Positions 37,400 through 46,076 of a stretch of DNA of 64,000 bases are shown piece by piece. The stretch covers positions 310,001-374,000 of the forward strand of contig NZ_CAKMSJ010000001.1 of the NCBI RefSeq assembly GCF_928381505.1, read 5' to 3'. This DNA comes from Rothia endophytica. Its GTDB lineage: Bacteria; Actinomycetota; Actinomycetes; Actinomycetales; Micrococcaceae. Below the pieces are notes generated by a model that was not told where the DNA came from, did not search any database, and saw only the letters and a list, made by a program, of their open reading frames with translations. The position numbers and the translations under genes are program-made. The stretch's first letter is position 1. Every line of letters starts with the position of its first letter.

Positions 37400-37416
37400 G
37401 AGACAGAGGCCCAAGA

Positions 37417-37530
37417 CCGCTGATCAGCACAGCAAAAAAGCAAGCTGGCTTGGGGCTGGCGTGAATCGCCTCGTGAGCGTCAGCGAACCGGGTGAGAGGG
37501 TCAGCTTGCTCTTGTTGTGCTGGTTAGCGG
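37417..37530 (+). repeat. Dispersed variable-arm repeat, copy C
   Basis: Arms 37417-37447 and 37502-37530 pair over about 29 nt with a few mismatches and a 2-nt bulge. Their sequence (CAGCACAGCAAAAAAGC on the left) is unlike the other copies. The enclosed core has CTGGCGTGAATCGCC, AGCGAACCGGG and GAGAGGGTC and differs from copy D at only a few positions. It lies between the aminotransferase stop and pfkA. Function unknown. Confidence 0.8.
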
Positions 37531-37798
37531 TCGAACTATTTAAATCTTGTGGGGGCGAGGTGCCAGCCTGCTTCTCAGCTTTAGCTCGCGACTTGCCAAT
37601 AAAGTTGCTTCTGACCCTAAGGCAGAGGTTAGAAACATACAACACAACCCAGCCCACAGCTACCCACTCAAGACCAAATTTACTAGAATGGAAACCAACA
37701 AAGACCAACATGTTTGAGTCAGGTTGACCGACTTGTCCAAATGCGCTGGTCACAGAAACCATCATTCCCTTTCAAGGAATATTTTAGGAGATCCTCCC

Positions 37799-38830
37799 AT
37801 GAAGATCGGTCTGCTCACCTCCGGCGGCGACTGCCCCGGCCTCAACGCTGTTATTCGCGGTGCTGTGCTCAATGGCGTCAAAACCTACGGTGACGAATTC
37901 GTTGGCTTCCGCGATGGCTGGCGCGGTGTTGTTGAGGGTGACTTCATGGACCTTCCCCGCACCAAGGTGCGCGGTCTGGCTCGTGTGGGCGGCACCATTC
38001 TGGGCACCTCTCGCACCAACCCCTTTGACGGCCCCAACGGTGGCGCTGAAAACATCGAAATCATGATGGAACGCAACGGCATTGACGCCATTGTTGCTAT
38101 CGGTGGCGAAGGTACCCTGGCTGGCGCGAAGCGTCTTGCTGACGCTGGTCTCCCCGTGGTAGGCGTCCCCAAGACCATTGATAACGACCTACAGGCCACC
38201 GACTACACCTTCGGTTTTGATACTGCAGTTTCTATCGCAACTGATGCTCTGGACCGTCTGCGCACCACCGGCGAATCTCATCACCGTGCCATGGTTGCTG
38301 AGGTCATGGGCCGCCACGTGGGTTGGATTGCCCTGCACTCAGGTATGTCCGGTGGCGCCCACGCCATTCTGATCCCTGAGGTCAAGGTTTCGATGGAAGA
38401 GGTAGCTGTCTGGGTTAAGGAAGTTCACGACCGCGGCCGCTCCCCCCTGGTTGTTGTCGCTGAGGGCTTCATCCCCGAAGGCTTCGATGATGTTCTTGCT
38501 GGTAAGGGTGCAGAGAAGGACGGCCGCCCCCGCCTGGGCGGTATTGGTGAGTACGTCACTCAGGAGATTGAGCGCATCACCGGCATCGAAACCCGCAACA
38601 CCACCCTGGGCCACATTCAGCGCGGTGGCGCACCTACCGGGTTTGACCGTGTGCTCTCCACCCGTCTGGGTATCCAGGTCGTGGATATGATTCACGATAA
38701 GGAGTGGGGCAAGATGGTTGCTATGCAGGGCACCGATATCAAGCGCGTTGATTTCTCAGAGGCACTGGACGGTCTCAAGACCGTTCCCGCCTACCGTTAC
38801 GAAGAAGCTAAGGTGCTCTTCGGCCGCTAA
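37799..38830 (+). CDS. pfkA: 6-phosphofructokinase, actinobacterial group
   Basis: Phosphorylates fructose-6-phosphate in glycolysis. The 343 residues have GLLTSGGDCPGLNAVIRG at the start, GGEGTLAGAKRL, VPKTIDNDLQATDYTFGFDTA, and GHIQRGGAPTGFDRVLSTR. The phosphate-donor positions read Gly in GGEG (ATP type) and Lys in PKTIDND (often PPi type). In actinobacteria this Gly/Lys pair occurs in ATP-dependent enzymes, so ATP is the likely donor. ATG 37799 has AGGAG 8 nt upstream. A bidirectional terminator follows. Confidence 0.94.
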   Translation: MKIGLLTSGGDCPGLNAVIRGAVLNGVKTYGDEFVGFRDGWRGVVEGDFMDLPRTKVRGLARVGGTILGTSRTNPFDGPNGGAENIEIMMERNGIDAIVAIGGEGTLAGAKRLADAGLPVVGVPKTIDNDLQATDYTFGFDTAVSIATDALDRLRTTGESHHRAMVAEVMGRHVGWIALHSGMSGGAHAILIPEVKVSMEEVAVWVKEVHDRGRSPLVVVAEGFIPEGFDDVLAGKGAEKDGRPRLGGIGEYVTQEIERITGIETRNTTLGHIQRGGAPTGFDRVLSTRLGIQVVDMIHDKEWGKMVAMQGTDIKRVDFSEALDGLKTVPAYRYEEAKVLFGR

Positions 38831-38847
38831 GTAGCAAAACTAAGCAG

Positions 38848-38887
38848 AGAAAAGCCGTCTGCCCCCAAAGGGGCAGGCGGCTTTTCT
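38848..38887. terminator. Bidirectional terminator between pfkA and ygfZ
   Basis: AGAAAAGCCG-CTGCCCC / GGGGCAG-CGGCTTTTCT stem with a 4-nt loop. It has a T-run on both strands and lies between two convergent genes. Confidence 0.9.
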
Positions 38888-38935
38888 AAAGCTGATAACT
38901 GTTTGAGAATGCTTCAAGCTCTCCGATTCAGTCAG

Positions 38936-40087
38936 TTAACCTCGGAAGAAGTCTCCCATATTGCGGCGGCCTGCCACCTGGCCGGCGTCCGGAGCAACGA
39001 TAACTGTCTGGGAGCAGGCGTAGTGGGTGGCGGGTGCCGGGTTGCCGTCCCCATCAAAATCACCGTCATCAATAGCGCGTAGCTCTTCGGCCGGATCAAC
39101 CGACCGCTTGAGAAGAGCCAGTGCAATGGGGCCAGCTTCGTGGTGCAGGGCAACCGAACTGATAAAGCCCACCTTCTTCTCACCGGCAAAAACCGGAGTA
39201 CCCACCCGGGGTAGGGTGTGTTCGGAGCCGTCAAGATCCAGGAAGGTCAGGCGGCGGGGCGGGTGGCCCAGGTTGTGTACGCGGGCCACGGTTTCCTGAC
39301 CCTTATAGCAGCCCTTATTCATGTGAACGGCGGTGCGCATCATATCCAGTTCGTGTGGAATGGTGCGCTCATCGACCTCGGCGCCAAATCGAGGCCGCCA
39401 CGCCTCAATACGCAGAGCATCGGCAGCCCAGGAGCCGGCGAGAGCCACCCCTTCAGTGGCATCCAGCAACTGGTGAGAGGGGACGACGGTCAGGTACCAG
39501 CCGTAGTCAGAGCCGGGGTGCTCTACCCCTGCCTGCGTATAGGTGTAGCCGCCCTCAGCCACACCGTTAGCCCAGGGGTCTTGCCAGACGATACCCCCGC
39601 GCAGGGCAGCCGGGGCACCCTCAACGGTGCGGGGGTCAAGGGTGCTGCCCAACGCCGCGTGGGTATCGGTACGGTTAGTAATTTCAACCTGTAGCATGAA
39701 CTTCATGCGCTCCAGGTAGGCCGTGAGCTCTGCAGCAGCCGACCGCTCAGTGATAAGCCAGACCGCGCCGTCCTTCTCAACCGCCGCGGCCCAGAAGTCA
39801 ATGCGGCCCTGGGGCGAGAGCAGCAGCAACTCAGTGCTCTGCCCCTCCCCCAGGTTGGTCAGCACCTGGCTAGAGAGGGTCGTGAGCCAGGACAGCCGGT
39901 CGGGCCCCTCCACCGTCACTACGCCCAACTGGGAATAGTCCACCAGGGTCAGGCGCACCTTACGTGCCAGGGCGCGCTGTTCGGCGTTGGGGTCACCGTA
40001 GTGGGCAGCGACGCCGGCGTCCGGCCCCAGGGCACCAAAAGCACCCTTGCGGCTGAGCAGGGGGCTGCGGTAATCGGTCTCAGTCAT
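38936..40087 (-). CDS. ygfZ: Folate-binding YgfZ-like protein
   Basis: A 383-residue GcvT-fold protein that helps assembly or repair of iron-sulfur enzymes using folate. The family signature KGCYKGQETVARVHNLG is present around residue 265, together with VDYSQLGVVTVEGPDRLSWLTTLSSQVL near the N-terminus. It is not an aminomethyltransferase: it is separate from the gcv genes and carries the YgfZ signature cysteine. It is followed by a bidirectional terminator and preceded, 23 nt away, by a nitrobindin-like gene in the same direction. Confidence 0.92.
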   Translation of the reverse strand: MTETDYRSPLLSRKGAFGALGPDAGVAAHYGDPNAEQRALARKVRLTLVDYSQLGVVTVEGPDRLSWLTTLSSQVLTNLGEGQSTELLLLSPQGRIDFWAAAVEKDGAVWLITERSAAAELTAYLERMKFMLQVEITNRTDTHAALGSTLDPRTVEGAPAALRGGIVWQDPWANGVAEGGYTYTQAGVEHPGSDYGWYLTVVPSHQLLDATEGVALAGSWAADALRIEAWRPRFGAEVDERTIPHELDMMRTAVHMNKGCYKGQETVARVHNLGHPPRRLTFLDLDGSEHTLPRVGTPVFAGEKKVGFISSVALHHEAGPIALALLKRSVDPAEELRAIDDGDFDGDGNPAPATHYACSQTVIVAPDAGQVAGRRNMGDFFRG

Positions 40088-40110
40088 GTCTCTACTTTTC
40101 CAGCCGGGTT

Positions 40111-40794
40111 TTACTTGGATTCACCGTCACCGGGTTCATCGTCCAGGCTGCCGAACATGGTGGCACCCAGATCATCACCGGTCATGGATGAGGTCTTACG
40201 CAGCTCAGCTGAGGCATGCTTTTCCAGTTTGCGGGTTGCGGGGTTAGCGGTTTCCCAGTCCCACATGAGATTGCCGTTGACTAGGCCCCAGAGACGCACC
40301 GAACCGGCGTACTCCTTGGTGATGTCGTCCTGCAACATGTTGCCGGTCTGCATGCGCACCACCGGCCCCTTAATCATGCCCACGTAGTTCTCGGTAAGGC
40401 CGCCGGGGTGGGCAATGGTAGCAAGGATGTTGAAGCCGTCGTCCTCATTGCGCAGAGTTTCAACGGAGTCTGCGTCCTTGTGGACGGGCACCACGTCAGC
40501 GGGTACAAGGCCGGGGCCGACGTCCCCATCGACCTGGGCTCGGTCAATCTGCCAGAACCCGGTCTCGACGGTCAGCGGGCGCAGCTTTTGCCCCTGGTCG
40601 TCAAGTAAGAAGGACTCAGCACGGTACTCCACAAAAGGAAGGCCGTCTTGGGTGAAGGTGATAATCTGCCCGAAAGGGGTTTCCTCAGCTCCCTCGTACC
40701 AGAGGGAACCGGTGCCTTCCCAGGTGCCCAGCAGCCAGGAGAGGGGCACGAGTTCAGGGGTGAGATTTGAAGGAATTTCAATAGCCATAGCCAC
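40111..40794 (-). CDS. Nitrobindin-like heme-binding protein (DUF1794/FABP-like)
   Basis: A 227-residue beta-barrel protein. The family signature GxWxGxG appears as WLLGTWEGTGSLWY near residue 20, followed by LPFVEYRAESFLL and the C-terminal barrel strands GLVNGNLMWDWETANPATRKLEKHASAELRK, where the histidine is the likely heme ligand. Members of this family bind ferric heme and react with NO or peroxynitrite; the biological role here is inferred. Being next to ygfZ, and in an organism with nitrate respiration, it may deal with reactive nitrogen species. Confidence 0.82.
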   Translation of the reverse strand: MAMAIEIPSNLTPELVPLSWLLGTWEGTGSLWYEGAEETPFGQIITFTQDGLPFVEYRAESFLLDDQGQKLRPLTVETGFWQIDRAQVDGDVGPGLVPADVVPVHKDADSVETLRNEDDGFNILATIAHPGGLTENYVGMIKGPVVRMQTGNMLQDDITKEYAGSVRLWGLVNGNLMWDWETANPATRKLEKHASAELRKTSSMTGDDLGATMFGSLDDEPGDGESK

Positions 40795-40880
40795 CAGTTT
40801 AGCCCGGGTGAGGGCGCTGGTCAGCGGCTTAGGCGGCGGGCGAAACAGCGCTCAGGGTTCAAACCCGTTTAGGGGTACGC

Positions 40881-40912
40881 AAAAGACCCCGCGCAACGGT
40901 GCACGGGGTCTT
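40881..40912 (-). terminator. Terminator after the 37-residue membrane protein gene
   Basis: AAGACCCCG / CGGGGTCTT stem (40883-40891 with 40904-40912) followed by TTGCG on the minus strand. It lies 15 nt past the stop of the small gene at 40928-41041. Confidence 0.75.
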
Positions 40913-40927
40913 GAGGTAAGGGGTTTG

Positions 40928-41041
40928 TTACTTCTGGCCTCGGAACAGTCCGGTCAGCACGAAGCCGATGCAGGTGAAAATTGCTAGACCTGCCAGGCCC
41001 AGGAGGGTCAGAAAGAAGATTTCAAGTGCAAGAATACTCAT
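40928..41041 (-). CDS. Small single-helix membrane protein (37 residues)
   Basis: A short frame that starts ATG 4 nt after the stop of the upstream membrane-protein gene and ends at TAA just before a terminator. It encodes MSILALEIFFLTLLGL, then AGLAIFTCIGFVLTGLF and ends RGQK: one long hydrophobic helix with a positive tail, inside by the positive-inside rule. Evidence for a real gene is the tight spacing, the terminator placement and the coherent membrane protein. I do not recognise a family. It could be a small partner of the upstream protein. Confidence 0.6.
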   Translation of the reverse strand: MSILALEIFFLTLLGLAGLAIFTCIGFVLTGLFRGQK

Positions 41042-41045
41042 ACGG

Positions 41046-41843
41046 CTACCCTACCATGCGAGTGAGGAATGTCGCACATACGTAACCGATGACACCGATA
41101 AATGCCACCGGTGTTACGCCCAGGGTAATAGCGCCGCGGCGGGGGCCTTCTTTGGGGCCGGCAGAGATAACGCGTACTCCGATGAGCCCCAGTAGCACAC
41201 CAACGATGATGCCGATGGAAACCACAGGCAGGCTACTGTTTTCAAGACGGGTCAGAGCAGCAAGCCCTACCCACCCCGCTACTGACACCGACGCCAGCAC
41301 CCCGGTAACGCAGCTAATCACTGACTCTAGGCGTCCCACTGCCCCTTCACCGCGCGCCAGCTCTACCAGGAAGCTGGCAACAACACCCACAGCTGCGATG
41401 GCCGGTAGAGCCTCGAGAGGAAGGGAGCCATCAGTGAGCCAGGAATAGAGCACAGAGGTGGTGCCTGCCAGTAAAACAATGACCGAGTGAGAGGTAATAC
41501 GGGTGCGGCCTCGCAGCTCGGCAATGCCCGTTGCCGCTGGCCACCCGCCAGCGATAAAGAGAACGGCGATAAAGCCCATGAGAGCAGCAGCCCAGGGCGC
41601 GATGGAGGCGGCAAGCACTAACCCCACCAGGGTTACCACCGCAGAAATGGCAACCAGCAGGTAGCGCGAACGCGGTGTAGCCCCAATTTTCCCCAGGGGG
41701 CCCTCATAGACCGTTTTTTGACGGGCTCGGCGTAGCCTGCTCAGCTCTGGCACAAAAGTGCGCATGGTTAGGGTGGAGGTGGGTTCTTTGGTAGACACTG
41801 GGGCCGTTCTTCTTACATAGTGGGGTGCGCGTTCTGTATTCAT
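41046..41843 (-). CDS. Multi-pass membrane protein of unknown function
   Basis: A 265-residue protein with a basic cytoplasmic N-terminus of about 60 residues (VPELSRLRRARQKTVYEG) followed by about seven hydrophobic segments. I do not recognise a characterised family. Start chosen at ATG 41843 (MNTERAPHYV), with GGAAG 6 nt upstream; an upstream in-frame TTG at 41876 is weaker. It is divergent from glnR and probably forms a two-gene unit with the 37-residue protein. Confidence 0.65.
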   Translation of the reverse strand: MNTERAPHYVRRTAPVSTKEPTSTLTMRTFVPELSRLRRARQKTVYEGPLGKIGATPRSRYLLVAISAVVTLVGLVLAASIAPWAAALMGFIAVLFIAGGWPAATGIAELRGRTRITSHSVIVLLAGTTSVLYSWLTDGSLPLEALPAIAAVGVVASFLVELARGEGAVGRLESVISCVTGVLASVSVAGWVGLAALTRLENSSLPVVSIGIIVGVLLGLIGVRVISAGPKEGPRRGAITLGVTPVAFIGVIGYVCATFLTRMVG

Positions 41844-41942
41844 ATCATCTTCCCGTATACCGAACCTTTTTATCAATGTTTGGGGTGGGGCGTTTTATAC
41901 TTGCTGTTGGAGCGTTGAGCGCGCAGAAAGGCGGTGAGCTGT

Positions 41943-42629
41943 ATGGTGCAGATTGTTCTGTTGAGCGATTCGGCGGTTGAGGGCAGCGATGTCGCCCCGT
42001 CCCTAGGCCTACTGACTCACGGTCTGACAGTTTTGCCGCTGAGCGCAGCAGCGCCAGTCGTAAGCTCGCATTCGCCCGATGTTGTGATGGTGGACGCCCG
42101 CGACCAGCTGGTAGCTGCCCGCAACTGCGCCCAGTTGCTCAAAGGTACCGGTTTAGCGACTCCCTTGATGATGGTACTCACTGAAGGCGGTCTAGCCGCT
42201 GTCTCAGCGCAGTGGATGGTCGATGATATTATGCTGGCCAGTGCTGGTCCAGCCGAATTAGAAGCCCGGCTACGTTTACTGGTGACACACAGCGCACCGG
42301 CAGAAACCCCGGATGAAACCGTGATTCGTGCCGGCGGCGTCACGGTGGATGAGGCGTCCTATTCCGCTCGGTTGCAGGGTTCCCCTCTGAACCTGACCTA
42401 TAAAGAGTTCGAGCTTCTGAAGTTTTTGGTGCAGCATCAGGGGCGTGTTTTCACCAGGGCCCAGTTGCTCTCTGAGGTGTGGGGGTATGACTACTACGGT
42501 GGCACCCGCACCGTGGATGTCCATATCCGTCGCCTGCGATCCAAGTTGGGCCCTGACCACGAGCAGCTCATCACCACGGTCCGCAATGTGGGTTACAGCT
42601 TTAATTCCCCCCGACTCACTGATCGTTAG
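41943..42629 (+). CDS. glnR: GlnR-type orphan response regulator
   Basis: Global nitrogen regulator of actinobacteria, 228 residues. The receiver-like N-terminus has VVMVDARDQLVAARNCAQLLKGTG and MMVLTEGGLAAVSAQW. The C-terminal winged helix has LNLTYKEFELLKFLVQHQGRVFTRAQLLSEVWGYDYYGGTRTVDVHIRRLRSKLG. GlnR proteins work without a paired histidine kinase, and none is nearby. The mshD gene downstream is the typical neighbour (as in Mycobacterium). Start chosen at ATG 41943, with GGTGAG just upstream; a GTG at 41934 is possible. Confidence 0.9.
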   Translation: MVQIVLLSDSAVEGSDVAPSLGLLTHGLTVLPLSAAAPVVSSHSPDVVMVDARDQLVAARNCAQLLKGTGLATPLMMVLTEGGLAAVSAQWMVDDIMLASAGPAELEARLRLLVTHSAPAETPDETVIRAGGVTVDEASYSARLQGSPLNLTYKEFELLKFLVQHQGRVFTRAQLLSEVWGYDYYGGTRTVDVHIRRLRSKLGPDHEQLITTVRNVGYSFNSPRLTDR

Positions 42630-42739
42630 ACGGGGGTGCCCGATAAATCTTTGACCTATTTTAGGCAAACCCACCCGGTAAGCGGGGGGCCGCTCCTAGT
42701 AGAGTGGTTTTAGGTAAAGAAGTGCAGGAGGGCACACCA

Positions 42740-43714
42740 GTGAGTTCAATAGATTTTCAATGGCAAGAACCGAGCAGTGCGACTGTTGAGCGGCTTGAAG
42801 CCCTAGCCCAGCGAGCCTTCAGCATCGATGAGGCTCAACCCTTCTCAGAACAGACCCTGGTTGAAGCCCGCAAGTGGTCTCGCGGGGAGAGCAGTGCAGT
42901 GCGCATTCTCGAAGCTCGTGAGGCGGGCGAAGCCAGAGGTTTTGCTGCTCTGGTTACTGACGGTGATAGCTGTCTTCTTGAGGCCGTCGTCGACCCCGAA
43001 GCCCGCGAGCGCGGTCTGGGCACAGCCCTCATTACCGAGGCCTTGACGCGGGTGGATGGAGAGGTAGCCGCCTGGGTGCACGGTGGGCCTGATGCTTCCA
43101 GTTCTGCAATGATTTCAGCCCAGAAGCTGGCTAAGAGCCAGGGGTTTGTGGCTCAGCGTGAGCTTTTTAAGATGGGGCTTGCCTTGACTGATGAGGCGCG
43201 TGCGAGCATCCTCGCTGAGGCTGAGGATGCTCCCCTACCTGCTGACATCAGCTTGGAGACCTACACCGAGAAGGACGCCGGTGGCTGGGTAGAGGCTAAT
43301 GCTGCGGCTTTTGCTGATCACCCTGAGCAGGGAAAGCTAACTCTCAAAGATCTTGAGGAACGTACCGGTTCTGATTGGTTCAGGGCCGAGGGTTTCTTCT
43401 TAGCCAAAGATGGTGCGGGGAGCATTGCCGGTTCCCACTGGACCAAGATTCCGCCCCACCAGACCGGGGCGCTGGAGGGTGAGGTCTATGCCGTTGGTGT
43501 TACTCCCAGCTGGCAGGGTAAGGGGCTAGGGCGGTCGCTGACTCTAGCCGGTATGGCGTATTTGGCGCGGGCCCACTATGCCCCGGGTAAGAAACTCGAC
43601 CGGGTTGTGCTTTACGTGGATGCAGAGAACTCCCCTGCTGTTGCCCTTTACCGCTCTCTCAGTTTCTCACCGCTGACGATTGATCGCCAATATCTGGCTA
43701 CCACAGAACGCTAA
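42740..43714 (+). CDS. mshD: Mycothiol acetyltransferase
   Basis: Last step of mycothiol synthesis: acetylates Cys-GlcN-Ins. The 324 residues form two GNAT domains, an N-terminal one with LLEAVVDPEARERGLGTALITEAL and a C-terminal one with VYAVGVTPSWQGKGLGRSLTLAGMAYL and LYVDAENSPAVALYRSLSF. Start chosen as GTG 42740, with GGAGG 8 nt upstream. Mycothiol is the low-molecular-weight thiol of actinobacteria, so this gene is a strong taxonomic marker. glnR lies upstream and ppk1 37 nt downstream. Confidence 0.93.
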   Translation: MSSIDFQWQEPSSATVERLEALAQRAFSIDEAQPFSEQTLVEARKWSRGESSAVRILEAREAGEARGFAALVTDGDSCLLEAVVDPEARERGLGTALITEALTRVDGEVAAWVHGGPDASSSAMISAQKLAKSQGFVAQRELFKMGLALTDEARASILAEAEDAPLPADISLETYTEKDAGGWVEANAAAFADHPEQGKLTLKDLEERTGSDWFRAEGFFLAKDGAGSIAGSHWTKIPPHQTGALEGEVYAVGVTPSWQGKGLGRSLTLAGMAYLARAHYAPGKKLDRVVLYVDAENSPAVALYRSLSFSPLTIDRQYLATTER

Positions 43715-43751
43715 ACTTCATTTCAACTCCACACTGTAGGAAAAGGACTCC

Positions 43752-45974
43752 ATGACTACTCAACCTGATACTCGAGTTCAAACCAGCAACCATATCGGCG
43801 GTGACATCAACAAGATCGAACGTGCAGAGACCCGCGTAGACCGCATCGATATCGGTGAGAAGATTAAGCTACCTAACCTTGCCGGTGACTTTGGTAGTGA
43901 CCGTTTTTTGGACCGTGAAACCAGCTGGATTGAATTCAATACCCGCGTGCTGGAATTGGCAGAGGACCCACATCTCTTCTTGTTAGAGCGTCTCAACTTC
44001 CTTTCGATTGTGACCAGCAACCTCGACGAGTTCTTCATGGTGCGTGTGGCAGGGTTGAAGCGTCGTATCGCTACCGGTATCGCGGTACCTGCGCCCTCAG
44101 GGTTGACTCCTGAAGAGCAGATGGAAGAAATTGCTGAGGCAGCCCACGCTCTGCAGGAGCGCCAGGCCCGTGTCTTTCACGAGCAGGTTTACCCCGAGCT
44201 GGAAAAAGAGAAAATCCGTATTGTGGGCTGGGATGACCTTGAAGATGCTGCCAAGGAGAAACTCACCCGTTTCTTCCGCGCCGAGCTCTTCCCCATTCTT
44301 ACTCCCCTGGCTGTGGACCCGGCGCACCCCTTCCCCTACATCTCGGGCCTGTCGTTAAATCTGGCTGTTATCGTGCGTAACCCTCAGACCGGCAAAGAGC
44401 TCTTTGCCCGTCTCAAGGTGCCCGAGACCATCGACCGCATGATCTCTATCGACGGCTCCCGCGCCGTCAACTCTTCCTCTTCAGAGGCACGCTTCATTCC
44501 TCTGGAAGCTATTATCGCCCAGCATCTGGATGTTCTCTTCCCCGGTATGGAGGTCGTAGAGCACCATGCCTTCCGCGTGACCCGTAACGAAGACTTGGAG
44601 GTCGAAGAGGACGACGCTGAGAACCTGCTCAAGGCTCTAGAAAAGGAGCTGCTGCGCCGCCGCTTTGGCCCGCCCGTGCGTCTTGAGGTTGAAGACACTA
44701 TCAACCCCAATATCCTTGAGCTTCTCGTCTCTGAACTGGGTATCGACGATCACGAAATCTATAAGCTACCCGCTCCCCTGGATATGCGCGGCTTTGCTGC
44801 TATTGCCAAGGCAAACCGCCCAGCTCTGCACTACCCCAAGCACGTGGCGCATACGTCTCGCTGGCTGAACGCTAACGAAACGTCCAAGGCTGCTGATGTC
44901 TTTGGGGCAGCACGTGAACACGATGTGCTGTTGCACCACCCCTATGATTCCTTTGCTACCAGTGTGCAGGCCTTCTTGGAGCAGGCGGCAGCTGATCCCA
45001 ACGTCCAGGCCATCAAGCAGACCCTCTACCGCACCTCGGGTGACTCCCCCATTGTGGACGCCCTCATTGAGGCGGCAGAGTCAGGCAAGCAGGTGCTGGC
45101 GCTGGTTGAGATTAAGGCGCGCTTTGACGAGCAGGCCAACATTGAATGGGCCCGTAAGCTCGAACGCGCTGGCGTGCACGTGGTCTACGGTATCGTGGGT
45201 CTGAAAACCCACTGTAAGCTCTCACTGGTGGTGCGCAAAGAGACTGACGGACTGCGTCGCTACTGCCACATCGGCACCGGTAACTACCACCCCTCCACCG
45301 CCCGTTTCTATGAGGACTTGGGTCTGATTACCTGCGACCAGCAGATTGGGGAGGACGTTTCTCGTCTCTTCAACCAGCTCTCCGGCTACGCCCCCAAGAC
45401 AACGTACAAGCAGCTCTTGGTGGCTCCGCGTTCCCTGCGCTCAGGTCTGATTGACAACATTAACAAGGAGATTGAGCACAAGCTGGCAGGTCAAAAAGCC
45501 AAAATTCAGATTAAGTGCAACTCCATGGTGGATGAAGCTATCATCGACTCCCTCTACCGCGCCTCCCAGGCCGGAGTTGAGGTCAACGTGATTGTTCGCG
45601 GTATCTGTGCCCTACGCCCCGGAGTTCCCGGTCTTTCTGAGAAAATCAAGGTGCGTTCCGTACTGGGCAGGTTCCTGGAACACTCCCGCGTCTTCACCTT
45701 TGAGAACGGCGGATCGCCTAAGACCTATATTGGTTCAGCCGATATGATGCACCGCAACCTGGACCGCCGCGTCGAGGCACTGGTTCAGGTCAAGGCGCCG
45801 GCCCACGTGAAGTATCTGCTGGATATGTTTGATAACTACCTCTCCCCCAAGACCAGCAACTGGCACTTGGATGCCAATGGCAAGTGGGAAAGGCACCACC
45901 TTAACAAGGACGGTCAGCCGCTCCTTGACGTCCAGGCTTCCTACCTCTCAAGTAGGGACAAGAAGAAGAAGTAG
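43752..45974 (+). CDS. ppk: Polyphosphate kinase 1
   Basis: Membrane-associated enzyme that makes polyphosphate from ATP reversibly. The 740-residue protein has the N-terminal region [46 protein letters not shown], and the two phospholipase-D-like catalytic parts with [15 protein letters not shown] and [22 protein letters not shown], whose histidines are the conserved pair. The ATG has AAAGGA upstream. It is probably co-transcribed with mshD. Confidence 0.96.
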   Translation: MTTQPDTRVQTSNHIGGDINKIERAETRVDRIDIGEKIKLPNLAGDFGSDRFLDRETSWIEFNTRVLELAEDPHLFLLERLNFLSIVTSNLDEFFMVRVAGLKRRIATGIAVPAPSGLTPEEQMEEIAEAAHALQERQARVFHEQVYPELEKEKIRIVGWDDLEDAAKEKLTRFFRAELFPILTPLAVDPAHPFPYISGLSLNLAVIVRNPQTGKELFARLKVPETIDRMISIDGSRAVNSSSSEARFIPLEAIIAQHLDVLFPGMEVVEHHAFRVTRNEDLEVEEDDAENLLKALEKELLRRRFGPPVRLEVEDTINPNILELLVSELGIDDHEIYKLPAPLDMRGFAAIAKANRPALHYPKHVAHTSRWLNANETSKAADVFGAAREHDVLLHHPYDSFATSVQAFLEQAAADPNVQAIKQTLYRTSGDSPIVDALIEAAESGKQVLALVEIKARFDEQANIEWARKLERAGVHVVYGIVGLKTHCKLSLVVRKETDGLRRYCHIGTGNYHPSTARFYEDLGLITCDQQIGEDVSRLFNQLSGYAPKTTYKQLLVAPRSLRSGLIDNINKEIEHKLAGQKAKIQIKCNSMVDEAIIDSLYRASQAGVEVNVIVRGICALRPGVPGLSEKIKVRSVLGRFLEHSRVFTFENGGSPKTYIGSADMMHRNLDRRVEALVQVKAPAHVKYLLDMFDNYLSPKTSNWHLDANGKWERHHLNKDGQPLLDVQASYLSSRDKKKK

Positions 45975-46011
45975 ACAGGGGCGCACCACCCTGACTCAGA
46001 CAGATAGAATG

Positions 46012-46042
46012 TCCTGGGGTTAACGCAAGGTTAACCCCAGGA
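46012..46042. terminator. Perfect hairpin between ppk and mutT1
   Basis: A 13-bp perfect inverted repeat TCCTGGGGTTAAC with a 5-nt loop, 37 nt after the ppk stop and 34 nt before the chosen mutT1 start. No T-run follows on either strand, so it may be a weak terminator, an RNA stabiliser or a protein-binding site. Confidence 0.5.
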
Positions 46043-46076
46043 CATGGCCCTGCCCGTCACACAGAGAGCTCAGCTT

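Noticed and set aside
38936-40087. Second gcvT for the glycine cleavage system
   Set aside because: The KGCYKGQE signature identifies the YgfZ family instead.
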